A DNA stretch of 64,000 bases from contig NC_052016.1 in assembly GCF_015832195.1 (NCBI RefSeq), positions 28,975,129-29,039,128 on the forward strand, in the 5' to 3' direction. A model generated the notes under the pieces. It searched no databases. It saw only the letters and a list, made by a program, of their open reading frames with translations, and was not told where the DNA came from. The number at the start of each line of letters is the position of its first letter. The first letter of the stretch is position 1. Source of the DNA: Motacilla alba alba (taxonomy: Eukaryota; Chordata; Aves; Passeriformes; Motacillidae). Below, in pieces: positions 48,126 through 59,010 of the stretch. Made by a program: the position numbers and the translations under genes.

Positions 48126-48948
48126 TCTTTACCTACATGAAATTATTATTCTCTACCTCAATATTAGAGCTTGTTTGATTTTGCCAATGATAAATGCATT
48201 ATGAAGAAAGCTGTGCCTAGGAGTTCAGTTGTGTTTGTTGTAGTTGCTAGGTGACCTGGTTGGAAATGATTGCTGTAGCTTACATCTGTGTTTGACATGA
48301 CCTGTTGAACACCTTTTCACATGATTTCTGTGGAAGTTTGGTTGGTTGGGTTTTTCCCTCCCCTCTGCAATACTAATGAGTAGGGATTCCTGTGACTTGA
48401 GTCTGAATGCTTCAGTCTGACAAATGAAGTCAGAGTGATTAAGTCAAGGATATCTTAATAATGGTTAAAATTTAGACTCTGGGATAGACATGAGCTTTTT
48501 GGGTAATCTAGCAAGATGCACATTATAGTTACCCTCATGGTTAGGATGGCAGCTTATGTAAATACCACTGTGTAGCAGAAAAGTGACTTGCTACTTTATA
48601 ATGAAAGAGAACAAACAGCAGTGACAAGAATCCTATACTGAACACTTTGTATTTTTGGGTTCTGATTGAGTTGCCTTTTTTTTTCTGTTAGTCTGTGAAA
48701 TGGCAAGTTTATTATATGGTAGAGTTGAAACAACAGCCATTTAACTTGGAAAGAAAGCTTTTTTTTTTTGGACTGGGTTGGCATTGGGAGCACCAACCCA
48801 TGTTTTTGCAAGTTTGTGGCTAGGTGAACAGAATATGCTGCTATGTCATTGGTAACTTTCACATTTTGAAATGAGGCAGAAGACGGTAATTCCTCAGACT
48901 TCTGTAATATTTTAGTGGTCAATCCCTCACCCCCAATTTCTCTTCCCC

Positions 48949-48950
<2 letters not shown>

Positions 48951-49003
<53 letters not shown>
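48951..49003 (+). repeat. A53 homopolymer
   Basis: Fifty-three consecutive A residues. The upstream flank (CTTCCCCGC) is not a recognised retroposed transcript. Very long A runs are unusual in bird introns because CR1 does not leave poly(A) tails. Confidence 0.95.
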
Positions 49004-49005
<2 letters not shown>

Positions 49006-52000
49006 TGAATATTGTAATAGCATTAAATTGCCTTTCTAACTAAGGAGTGGAGAGGCCTGGAGGCTGGAAGGAAGTGGCAGGGTATTTATCTGACCAGACC
49101 ATTTAGCAGTCACCGTGGTCTGGGAAGTTTTTCTCGAAGGATTTGTGTGGTGGAAGCTGTAGTTGTAGGTGGTGCTGGAAGGTAGTAGGATCTTGTCTGT
49201 TGCACTTCCTGGAGTATGAGGTGGCCTAATTATATATAACTGCTAGTTACTCATAGCAAATTGGAATAAATGAGTTACAGAATTTTGAAGTACCTTAAGA
49301 AACTGAGGGATTGAATAATTAAGCAAGCTTAAGTGTAGATGGTTGTTCAGTGATGCCCATGAGGCATCCTTTGTGGAGGACAGTATTAAACTTCGTGTCT
49401 GAATTAATATAAATATTAAATATTTGTATAGTTGCAAAGAAGGCCTGGAGTATGTGATGGTCATTTCTGTGAACTTTGCCAGAGGTCTGGTTTGAAGGGG
49501 CTGCCTGTACAAGGTCTGAACTAGGCAGTGCACTGTTGGGAAGCATGTCCTCTGTCATGATGTTGTATTGGCATCCTTTTTGAACTTGAAGTGTATTAAT
49601 GCCAGCTTTAAAATTTCTTAGCTCTGAAGAGTATACTAGAATTGAAACCTTTTAAGAGTAAACTGATGTCCTGAAAGTGTCATTTTTGTGCAATGTGTGA
49701 CATTGTCTGTATCATGAGAGGCAGTTTATATAAGTTAGAAAAGCTGAAGCACTAGCTGACTAAAACTATGTGATTGGGTGTTCCTGTAGATCTGCAGAAT
49801 GGAATTTCTTTCATCATCCTGAACTCACAGCCCTGCAAATAAATGAAGAGATTGAGCTTTAAAATAAATTTTAAGCAAGCAACATTAGAGTTTATATCTA
49901 AGCATAAGGTTATAACTTGACTTATTATTGACCATGCTCCGAATGAGTTACTTCTCTCAAAGCTGAAGGCTGTTATTTCTCCTAAATCTTACTTGTTGCT
50001 GAGAATTGTAAGGATTGATTTGTGGATGCCACAGTGACTCAGCTGAGGACAAAATGAGGCTAACAGATTTCATGGGGAGTTAAATATACAACAAATATAA
50101 AACTTTGAAGAGTTAAAAGCTTTTAAGAAAACGTGACAAAAGATTAATATCTGCTTGTGGATCAGAATAAAAAAAAAATTAGTCACGGAGGAGACTGGTC
50201 AGCTGCTGTGAGCTGGCTGTCCCTCTGATGAAGAGAACCTTTACTGGAAAAAGTAACTAAAGGATACAAAGAAGGAAATGAGAAATACATTTGATAAGAA
50301 AGTAGCTGTTTATTTTTACAACTTGCAATGTTCGACTTAAACCAAATGCAAGCTGACCCAAGCATGAGAAAAGTATCTGAAAGTGCTCAAAGTAATTACA
50401 TGTTAGCAGAAGGCGCTGGTGCTCTGTTTCATAATGTATTTGAAGTTCTACTTACTGAGCATTGAAAATGAAATGATTTTGCCATTCTAGATACTGTCAG
50501 TGTTAATTTCTACTTTGTGTTTTCCCTATTTTGTTCATGGATAACCTAGTTGGTTTCTTGATTGCAAAGCCAGTGGAGGATAGTCTTAAACACAGTTGAA
50601 AAAACAGCAGGTTTCTAGGGAGAGGACTGGGAATGAGACTTGTAAAAGCAGTGTAGTCTGAAGTCTTCTCACAGTAGCAAGGTCTGGATGAACCCAATGG
50701 TCATGCTAGAGCAAGTGGTATAAGTGTATGGGATTGAATGTTGCAAGTAAGTTCCTGAAGTGAGACCTTGTCATTAAGTCCTTCAGCATGTGTGTCATAT
50801 TGGCTAACAAGAATTTTAAGGAAGACTGGATTATTACTTTAGTAAAAATGTCTATTAATCTTATGATAACAAAGCAAATAAAATCCTTGATCATGTGTAG
50901 GTTCAGCTTAGGTTAGTTGGGGAGTTTGATTTTATTTTTTTTTAATTACTAAATATCAAACCTTTCTAAATTAAAGGGTGTGGAGGTTTGCCATTTTGGC
51001 CAGGGTGTTCATTTGAGGAATTCATATTTTGTAGCATCAAAGGTTTTCTTTATGTCAATGGGTTTGGTTCCTTGGGTTTTGGTTTTGGTTGGTTTTTTTT
51101 TCCTTGTGTTTTTGTTCTTTTTTTATTGTTTTACTGGTTTATCTTCTTCCTAATCTTTGCAGGCATTCTCTTTTTGCAGTGTAAGTTCTTTCGGACCTTT
51201 ATTGGGTTACCTTTTATGAGAATAATAATGAGTTCTTCCAGTCCTTTCCTGTAGGTCATGTTTTCTGGGCCTTTGAGCACACTTCGCTTTCAGACTCTCT
51301 AGATGGCTGATATATGATGTGTGCTGTTCAAGCTGAGCAACTCCAGATGGAACCCCACTGATGTTGGCTAGATATAGATATCTCCTTCTATATTAGCATA
51401 TTCTATAGTGTCACTTTCAATTCTTGATATGTAATCACCATGCACTTGCTGTAGCTTTCAGAACACACTTTGCTCTCTAACCAGTTATTACTTAGACCTG
51501 TTCCTGCTGGCTGCTAGTCTGATTTGGACCCACTGCAGCTTGAAGGTATTTTTCTGCCTGACTGGGAAAGGTTTGTTAAGTGTAGTTTCACCTGTTTCTC
51601 TGTGTATAACGTCATCAGCCCTACCAAGATTCAGATGTACAATTCTCCTTTTGACCTCAAGTCTTCTGTTTAATGTTTTGGTTATGTGTTTAAACTGGAT
51701 GCCACATAGGAGGACTTCAGCCTTTCCCACCAGATCAGGTTGTCAGAACTATTGACTCATCTTTTGTCTTTCAAAAGATTTCTAAGATCATCTAGAACTC
51801 TTTAACAAACTTTCCAGTAAGAGTTTGAGTTACATTAATGACTGCTTGTTTCAATCTCTTCTGTGTATTTATACCTGTTGCTCTGATACTTAGGGATTTG
51901 AATGTATTTAAATGGGAGTATGAAGCATTTTGCGGTGGTTAGGCAGTAGTGGTGTGTATATGGATAACTTTTGAACTGCTTGTTTACTCTTACTACTAGT

Positions 52001-55000
52001 TTTTTGAGGGAGTGGGACTTGAAATAAGATGTCTTCTTCCAGTCCTGCTTTTGAGCCTGGCCCATTTATTGGAAAAAGAGTACCTCATTGTCCTGCTTAT
52101 TTCCTTTTAAAGGAGATGGGATAGGAAGATTTGGTGATACAGAGTTGGAAATATTCATAACAGAAGAACTTCCAGCTGCTTCATAGCCTGCCTTACTTAT
52201 TAGTTCAACATATTTTATAAACATCTGAAAGTTTAGTGTCAGGATAAACATGTGTGTCTTAATTTGCTGTGTGTTAATATGTATAAAAGACTATAATGTA
52301 AGAACATGTAAAATGGACATTGATGTTAATATGGTCTAAGTCAAAATTCCACATGAAGTTTTAAAGTTCATGGGACTTTGTAAACATTCTTAGTGAGTAG
52401 TTTGATTTAAAGTTTCAACTTTATAAAACTGGCTTTCTAAGAGTGTCCTTCCCAACTCCATTTGAATCATGAGCCTAACATTCCTTTTTAACTTCCTCTA
52501 GTGTCTTGGATTGTCCTGCTGCTTGATACTAAAGGTCTGTGCAGCATGGTGGTAAGCAGAGTATGCAGGGGCACAGGTGCTGTCTTACATGGAGTTAAAC
52601 TAGAACAGAAGCACTGGTTCACATGTGAAAATGGCATTCTGAAATAAGAATGCTGGGTAACAGCCAAGTCTGACTTCAAGGGCAGAGTTTTTCTGAAGCT
52701 TGAACTCCTGACTCTATGAGTTCGACTCAAGCTAATGTTAAACTCTAAGTTGTAACTACTTTTTTTTTTTTACTTCGTGGTGCATTGGAGTAAAGTGTCT
52801 CTTTTAATCTCTTTCTTTGCTTTCTGTGTTGCAAATGTCAGCCTTGTAGATAATTGTTTATTGTGGAGCTGAAGAGGTTTGCATACTCTGTAATTTTTGA
52901 CTCCTTTGTGCTAGGATGACATTTCTTTGTCCAGTATTGTATTACATGGCCTTTTAACAGGCAGTGTGAATCCTCTCTCTGGGCTCTGGATGCTACCTTG
53001 GGTAGCTGTAGCTTTCCCAATTATTTCCATTCCTTGCTCCTTCTATGTAGATACACATGTTGATGCAGCAACTAGAGGGAGATAACTGACAGTCTCTTCC
53101 ATCAGCTGTGGGGAATGAAGGAGCAGAGTAAGACAAGCCTCCTGGCTGAATGGTATATCTTGTCAGCTGTGCCTTTAGGAGCAGCCAGATGGTGGTTCAG
53201 AGTGTTTCAGAATTCTGCAGAACATCCTGTGATAGCACTTAACTGAGAATTCGTCTGTCTGGAGCTTGATGTTAGTAAAACCCTTCAGCAACAGCTAACT
53301 TTTGAGACAGCACTGAAATTGAGACTGACCTCTTCACACAGTTCTTGTTGCCAGTCTCTTTGAATTTTCAGTTGCTTGGAAAAGATACAACTTTGTGCAA
53401 ATTTATTTTATCATTTTCAACTAGAAATTATATTCCCCTTTCTATGGTTTTTGCAAGAAGTCAGGATATAGTCACCTTGAGGAGAGCTGCTCATAAACCA
53501 AGTCGAGACTAGAACCTTGTTTTGGGCCATTTGCAGGCGTAGGGAGTTAACATTCAGAATTTAACCATTTGCAAGTGGTGGATTTGCATGAGCTACACCA
53601 TAATGTTTTTAGTTTCCTGTTGGTATTAGGTAAAGTTGATTTAAAAGATAGAATCCCTTGAACTTCAATAAAATGGAAAGGCAACCTGAGAGAACCTGAG
53701 AATTTCAGTAGTCTTGGCTTCAGACTACCGAATTGCTATGCCTCATTTCACTGAAACTTTTTACATTCTGGTAGGCTTTTGTATGCCTATTATACTGTGT
53801 GCTAAACACTGATAAGGTTTTAAGTGTTGCTCTCTGAGATGGAAGTAATACATTCCTCGTTTTCTTCTTTAAAAAAATAAGGCAAGTTCTGTACAAAAAA
53901 AAAAAAAAAGGGAACTTGAGCTGAGTCCTGTAAATGCAATGATGCAATGCTTATAGAATGCTGTTCCTGATCTCAGCTCACTTGCCCCCAAAAAACTGAT
54001 TGACACTCCACTGCAAGCAAGGATTGTGACAAAGCAGATCGTTAGGTGAGAGTAACACTAGGTTATAATACATTCTCTTTGATTTAAGTGCAGTTTTTCC
54101 CTAAGTACTTGCTTAGCACTTCTAATAGGAAGCTAGTGTTGAGGCATTTTGTACTACTTAATCTTGAATCTCTTCCATTCCTTGGTTCTGATATTTTTTT
54201 CACACACTAATTTTATCATGCCCTGGTGCTCAAAAGACACACTGACTTCTTCCCAGTCATTTAGGCATATATTTTTATAAAGCCTTAAGTTGACGTTTCA
54301 GCTTGTTTTCTGCAGTGTCTTAAAGTGATTTGTTTTTCCAGTTAAACAAATCTGAAAATGCCACTGGGTTTGTGGAGCTATGCTCATTGCCTGTGTTGCA
54401 TCGGCTGTTGTGATTGACTGAGTTAATTCAGAAGGTTAAATCAGGAAGAGAACAAGTGAGTTTTTGTAGGTAGGGGTCTTTTAGGTACCTAATAAGTGCT
54501 GACACAGGAGGAGGAAGACTGCAAGAATAAGCTTTCTGATGTCAGCTGAAATTAAACTGGCCAAACAATAATACTTAGCCTGACTTTAAGAGTGTTCTGC
54601 TGACACAGCAACTTGCTGTCTGCGAAATGGGATGTTCTTGTTTTGCTCCATTTTTGACTGGACCTCTTCTGAGTTCCCTGCCACTAGTTTGTGCTAAGGC
54701 CACACATACCCATGAGCTGAATAACTTGCTGGTAGAGGGGGAAAAATTCAGTTTTATACTCTTCTGTAGTTTGGCTTTGTCTTGTGGAAATATTTGGCAG
54801 GTTGTGGGAAATCAGTGGCTAGAAAGGGTCAGTATGGTCACCCTGTCTTGCCAGAAGTGTGCTGTTAAGTGGTTAACAAAATGCATTGCTTTTATAATTA
54901 GACTTGTGCATGGCTGCTTCATAAGAAAATCTAAATCTGCTGTTTATTGCAAAAAAAATAACAAGCCTGTAAATGTGGAAAGTATTCTGTCATTCCATAT

Positions 55001-56852
55001 AATGAATACTTTGTTGTGTTATGAAGGTTGTCATATTCCTCAGTATCTTTTTTTCAGTTAGTGGTAGAAGCTTAATTCAAAATTGATGTTGAAAATATCA
55101 TCATGGTCAGTATTTGATAGCACCTAGTTCTGTGGCTTTTAATGCTGCAAGTGAGCCATAGGAATCTTTTTGTTTTGTTTACTCTTTAAACATTCTGTCA
55201 AATTACATGAGTAGAGTCATTGCCTTGCTGTTTCAGGTAGGATTCTTGACTTTATTGCCAAGCATGGCATTGGATCACTGTGATCAAAAGTCATTTACTG
55301 CATAGGGGTTTAGCTGAAATTGAATCATGTTAAAGTGGTTGAGATGGCAATCTCATCAGGCTGCATGTGAAACAGTACAATCTTATGTATTCCAAGGAAG
55401 CAGAAAGGAAAGGAAGGAAGATGTGTAAAAACTTGGGCAAATACAAAGAAAAAAGTAAGAAAACCTCATGATGGTGTGTTTACCTTGAAAAGTTACAAAA
55501 CATCTTGATTACTAAGTAAATACAAAGTGTATCCAGAAATTTTCTTGAGAATGACAGACTTCAGTATTGTGAATGTGAGGCAGAAAAGGTCAGAATTCAA
55601 GAGGAGGGGGGCCAGGCCTCATTAAAACAATAAATGTATGTCCTATGTGCCGGTACTTTGGATCAGTTAAGGACCCGAATAGTGTGGTCTGGAAGTGGCT
55701 TGTTCTTCAGAATATTGTGCATTATAAACCTCTAAATGTGTTATTTGGGGGGAGACATGTAGCTTGTTATTCAGCTACAATCTGTGAGCAGAATACTGAC
55801 TCTTGAGTGGAAGTCTTTATGTCAAAGGAAATACTTATCTTAAGCATCCTGAGCCTTGGAGAGCCCTGAATATCTGCATGGTAATTAGCTTGCTAGTTTG
55901 AACTGTTAGCTTGATTGCTCTGCAACTACAGCTAGTTAAATAATAACTGGATGGAGATTAAAACAAGAGATACTGTTCCAAATTAAATATATGGCATTGG
56001 CACTTCAGATTTAAACTATTTCTAGCACTTTAAACATTTTGGAGTCTATATACTGTTGTATGAGCTGTATGTAAGTTCAATTTTAATCATTTGTGTAGAT
56101 AAGTTTGTTTGTTTGTTGGAGTTTTGTTTTTTTTTTTGTCTTTGGATTCTGAACATGTGTCAGAAGATGAGATTAATGTAAAAATGTAAAATTTAGAGTA
56201 GTGATATGTTGGCTTTCTACCTCCCTTGCTGGAGAAGGGGAAGGAAAAAGATCTAACTGATCAACATTCTATAGCTGCAAGTGTGTTTATGTCTATAAAT
56301 ACATATGGATCCTGCTCAGTTCAGTCCATAAATCTTGAAAATAGTAGCAATGACAAAGTTTGACTTCTGAAAATATTCATGTAATTCATGCAAGAACACA
56401 ATGTTCTCATGGCACAGATGAGTTGTTAGAAGTATTCCTTGGTGGGAAAATTGTTGAGTATTGACTTTTTAAATGTACAATGGTCATCTTTATATAGTTA
56501 AAGCCTCAAATTGCTGGGAGCAGAGTTGTCAAAAAAAAAAAAAAGTAAAAGGAAGCAAAAGAGCTCATGTGTTCAGTTAACTGGAATGTTTTTTCAGTTC
56601 AGTTTGTTACCTTCCACAGAAGTCTGACCAGTTTTTGTACAAGTTTTTAACTTGTGAGGTTTTTCTGTACTAAGCTGTTTGGGGTTATATACAGCTAATC
56701 GCTATGATAAAGTATACGTTAAGATTCAGTAGATTTAATTGTTGCAAAAAGCAGACTCCTGAATGAAAATGTTTTTCTTTGCTTAAATTACATTACAGAA
56801 TATTTATATCCTGTACATTCTCAAATACATTTCATAAATGCAACTTGTGAAT

Positions 56853-56967
56853 TATTTCTACCTTATATTTTATGTATTTCTACCTTATAATTTATTTATT
56901 GTATTGTGTATTTCTATCTTATAATTTATTTCTATATTCAACCTTATAATTTATTTATAAGGTAGAA
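56853..56967. repeat. Degenerate A+T-rich tandem repeat with terminal hairpin
   Basis: Four or five imperfect copies of a unit close to TTCTACCTTATAATTTATTTA. The last copy folds back: ACCTTATAA (56941-56949) and TTATAAGGT (56955-56963) are exact complements around a 5-base loop. Confidence 0.8.
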
Positions 56968-58671
56968 AGCAATAGTCAATAGTCACTTTTTAAGGAACAT
57001 TTCACCTTATGTTTAAATGTAGCAATGGCAAGTGGAGATGAATTTTGGGCAGAACTCTGTGCAAATAGTTGCCCTCTTTCCAGTGTCTGTCACAATAATG
57101 TGACAGATAAGAGGCATGAGGAGAATAGACAGAATGTTCTTGCACTACTTGTCATGGCAGATATCACGTTTCAAATAAGGACTATGGTTTGGTTTCTTTT
57201 TACTTTTCTTGTTATTTTTTGTCCCTTCACCAGCCCCACTTAGCTACTGATGTATCAACAATATTGGTCTGAATTTCTGGCTTAGTTTGACTTATTTGTG
57301 TAGTTTAAGGTGTTCATACTATTGATGTTAGTCAGTAGTTTTATACTGAAGAAATCCATAGCTAAATCACTTTTTTGGGTGACTTCATTGACTCAGAAAT
57401 AGTTTGAACAATGAAAAATCAATCAATGGGAAGCAGAAAGCTTTTAACAATGGATTTGTAGATAAAGGCTTTTAAGGACATCTTTCCTGAACACATGGCT
57501 TGCCTTTTGTCTGAGCTTGGTGAGTGAAAAGGCAGCTCATGTCTCAAGTTGAATGACTTCTTCATGGTTATGAGAATGGGGCTAATAAAATTTATACTTG
57601 ACTTTTGCTTCATCAGTGAACTTCTTCAGTAACAGCTTGAGTACTGACTTGGTATCTGAAGAGAGAATCAGAGCATTTGAATAGCTCTGTAAAATAGCAC
57701 AGGAAAAAGAAATACACTGTGGACTAAGACTTTGGTTCTTTTTCATCAGGTTAGTTTGCTGGAGCATCTGTTGGCAAAAGAAATTGTGAACCTGTGGTAT
57801 ATTGAACTGCTTTGTCCTAGTGGATTTCCTTTTTTGAAAGGAGGGTGGTGTAAAATGCTGAGCTCAGAATGCAGTTGCTATGGAAGGCATTTTAGGTATT
57901 AAGAAGAAATATGTTGAATCCTAAGCAAGCACTTGCCTATGTCTACTCTTGCATATTTACTGTCTGAGAGAAGATCTTGTGTGAATACACCCCACTGCAC
58001 TGAAGCAGAAGGATTGCATATGTATGATGGTAAATGTCTTCATTATAGGAGGTAGGGCAGGAAAGCTCAAGTTGGGTTCTTTGAGTGACTGTCACTGTAA
58101 ACATGGAGTGGTTTGTGGGATTTTGATAGGAGCTTTTTTGTTTGTTTTTTTTAATTGTTGCTTTGCTTTTTAAGTATTTACTGGTGTGGTAAGTGCTAGA
58201 AGTTTCACTTATTTCTACTTATAAAAGATATGACATCATAAAGATTATTTAAGGAGAAGCACATAAGTGCAGTAGTTTAACTTAAGTTTTTGCTTGATGC
58301 ACTACATCAGTAATCAGACTGCTAAAAAGTACCATGTCTTGTTTTTTTGGTAAATCTGAATTCACTGAATGTTCATATCTAGTTAAATTCCCAAAAGACT
58401 GTTAGCCCAGTTACACAATTGCCGGGTTGTTTTTATATGAAGTTGTTTATTAGTGGTAGTATTCTCTGAAAAATGATTGATCTGTGCCTAGGTTTGATGT
58501 TTTTGCTTGAAATGTGTTTCTGTAGTATTTCCACACTGTTGTGAATCAGTTAATCAGAAAAAAAGCAGGAATTCTCTTCTAAAAAGGTAAGCTAGTTATG
58601 GAAGAAGGCTTATGTGAAAACCAAGCAACATAACTTTCCTGTGTAGCAACTAAGACTTTCTTTGTTTTTAG

Positions 58672-59010
58672 GTGCCTTAGCTGGACCAGTTGTTGATCCT
58701 CATGTGACAGCAGTTTGGGGGAAGAAGGTTGCACTGAAATGCATAATTGATGTAAATGAAACAATTACACAAGTTTCTTGGGAGAAGATATATGGTAAAA
58801 GTTCACAGACTATTGCTGTTCATCACCCTGAATATGGAATATCTGTTCAAGGAGAATACCAAGGAAGAGTGGCATTTAAAAACTACTCACTTACTGATGC
58901 AACAATCATCTTAAAAAATGTAAGCTTTTCTGATGCAGGAGAATATGTTTGCAAGGCAGTTACATTCCCACTTGGAAATACACAGTCGTCAACAACTGTA
59001 ACAGTATTAG
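58672..59010 (+). CDS. NECTIN3: NECTIN3 coding exon 2 (Ig V-set domain)
   Basis: This exon encodes residues 68-180 and the first base of codon 181, the membrane-distal V-set Ig domain of nectin-3 that forms the trans-dimer adhesion interface. It follows a pyrimidine-rich acceptor (tttgtttttag) and ends at TTAG|GTAAGTC. Both ends are phase 1, as usual for Ig-domain exons. Visible hallmarks are the disulfide cysteines C91 (ALKCII) and C161 (DAGEYVCKA), the core tryptophan W104 (VSWEK), and the V-set DxGxYxC motif. TFPLGN follows the second cysteine and is typical of nectins. Potential N-glycosylation sequons lie at N96 (NET), N138 (NYS) and N150 (NVS). The stretches VDPHVTAVWGK, HHPEYG, SVQGEYQGRV and KNYSL match vertebrate nectin-3 closely and separate it from nectin-1, -2 and -4. 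The exon is open throughout with no disabling change. Confidence 0.96.

Larger units (their letters stand above)
34554..58671 (+). other. NECTIN3: NECTIN3 intron 1 (24.1 kb)
   Basis: This GT-AG intron lies between the signal-peptide exon and the V-set exon, phase 1 at both ends. A very long first intron is normal for nectin genes. It holds the 3' half of the CpG island, four CR1 copies, one solo LTR, an AT/GATA microsatellite and a 53-base A run. The + strand looks enriched in T and G through most of its length. I found no additional coding exon in either orientation; the open frames present are short and resemble nothing I recognise. Confidence 0.88.
48126..58671. other. Intron 1, 3' part
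   Basis: A+T-rich intronic DNA. Only simple repeats are recognised: an A53 run at 48951-49003 and an A+T-rich tandem array at 56853-56967. A 144-codon open frame at 54627-55061 has no domain signature and no splice context that would join NECTIN3. Confidence 0.6.
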
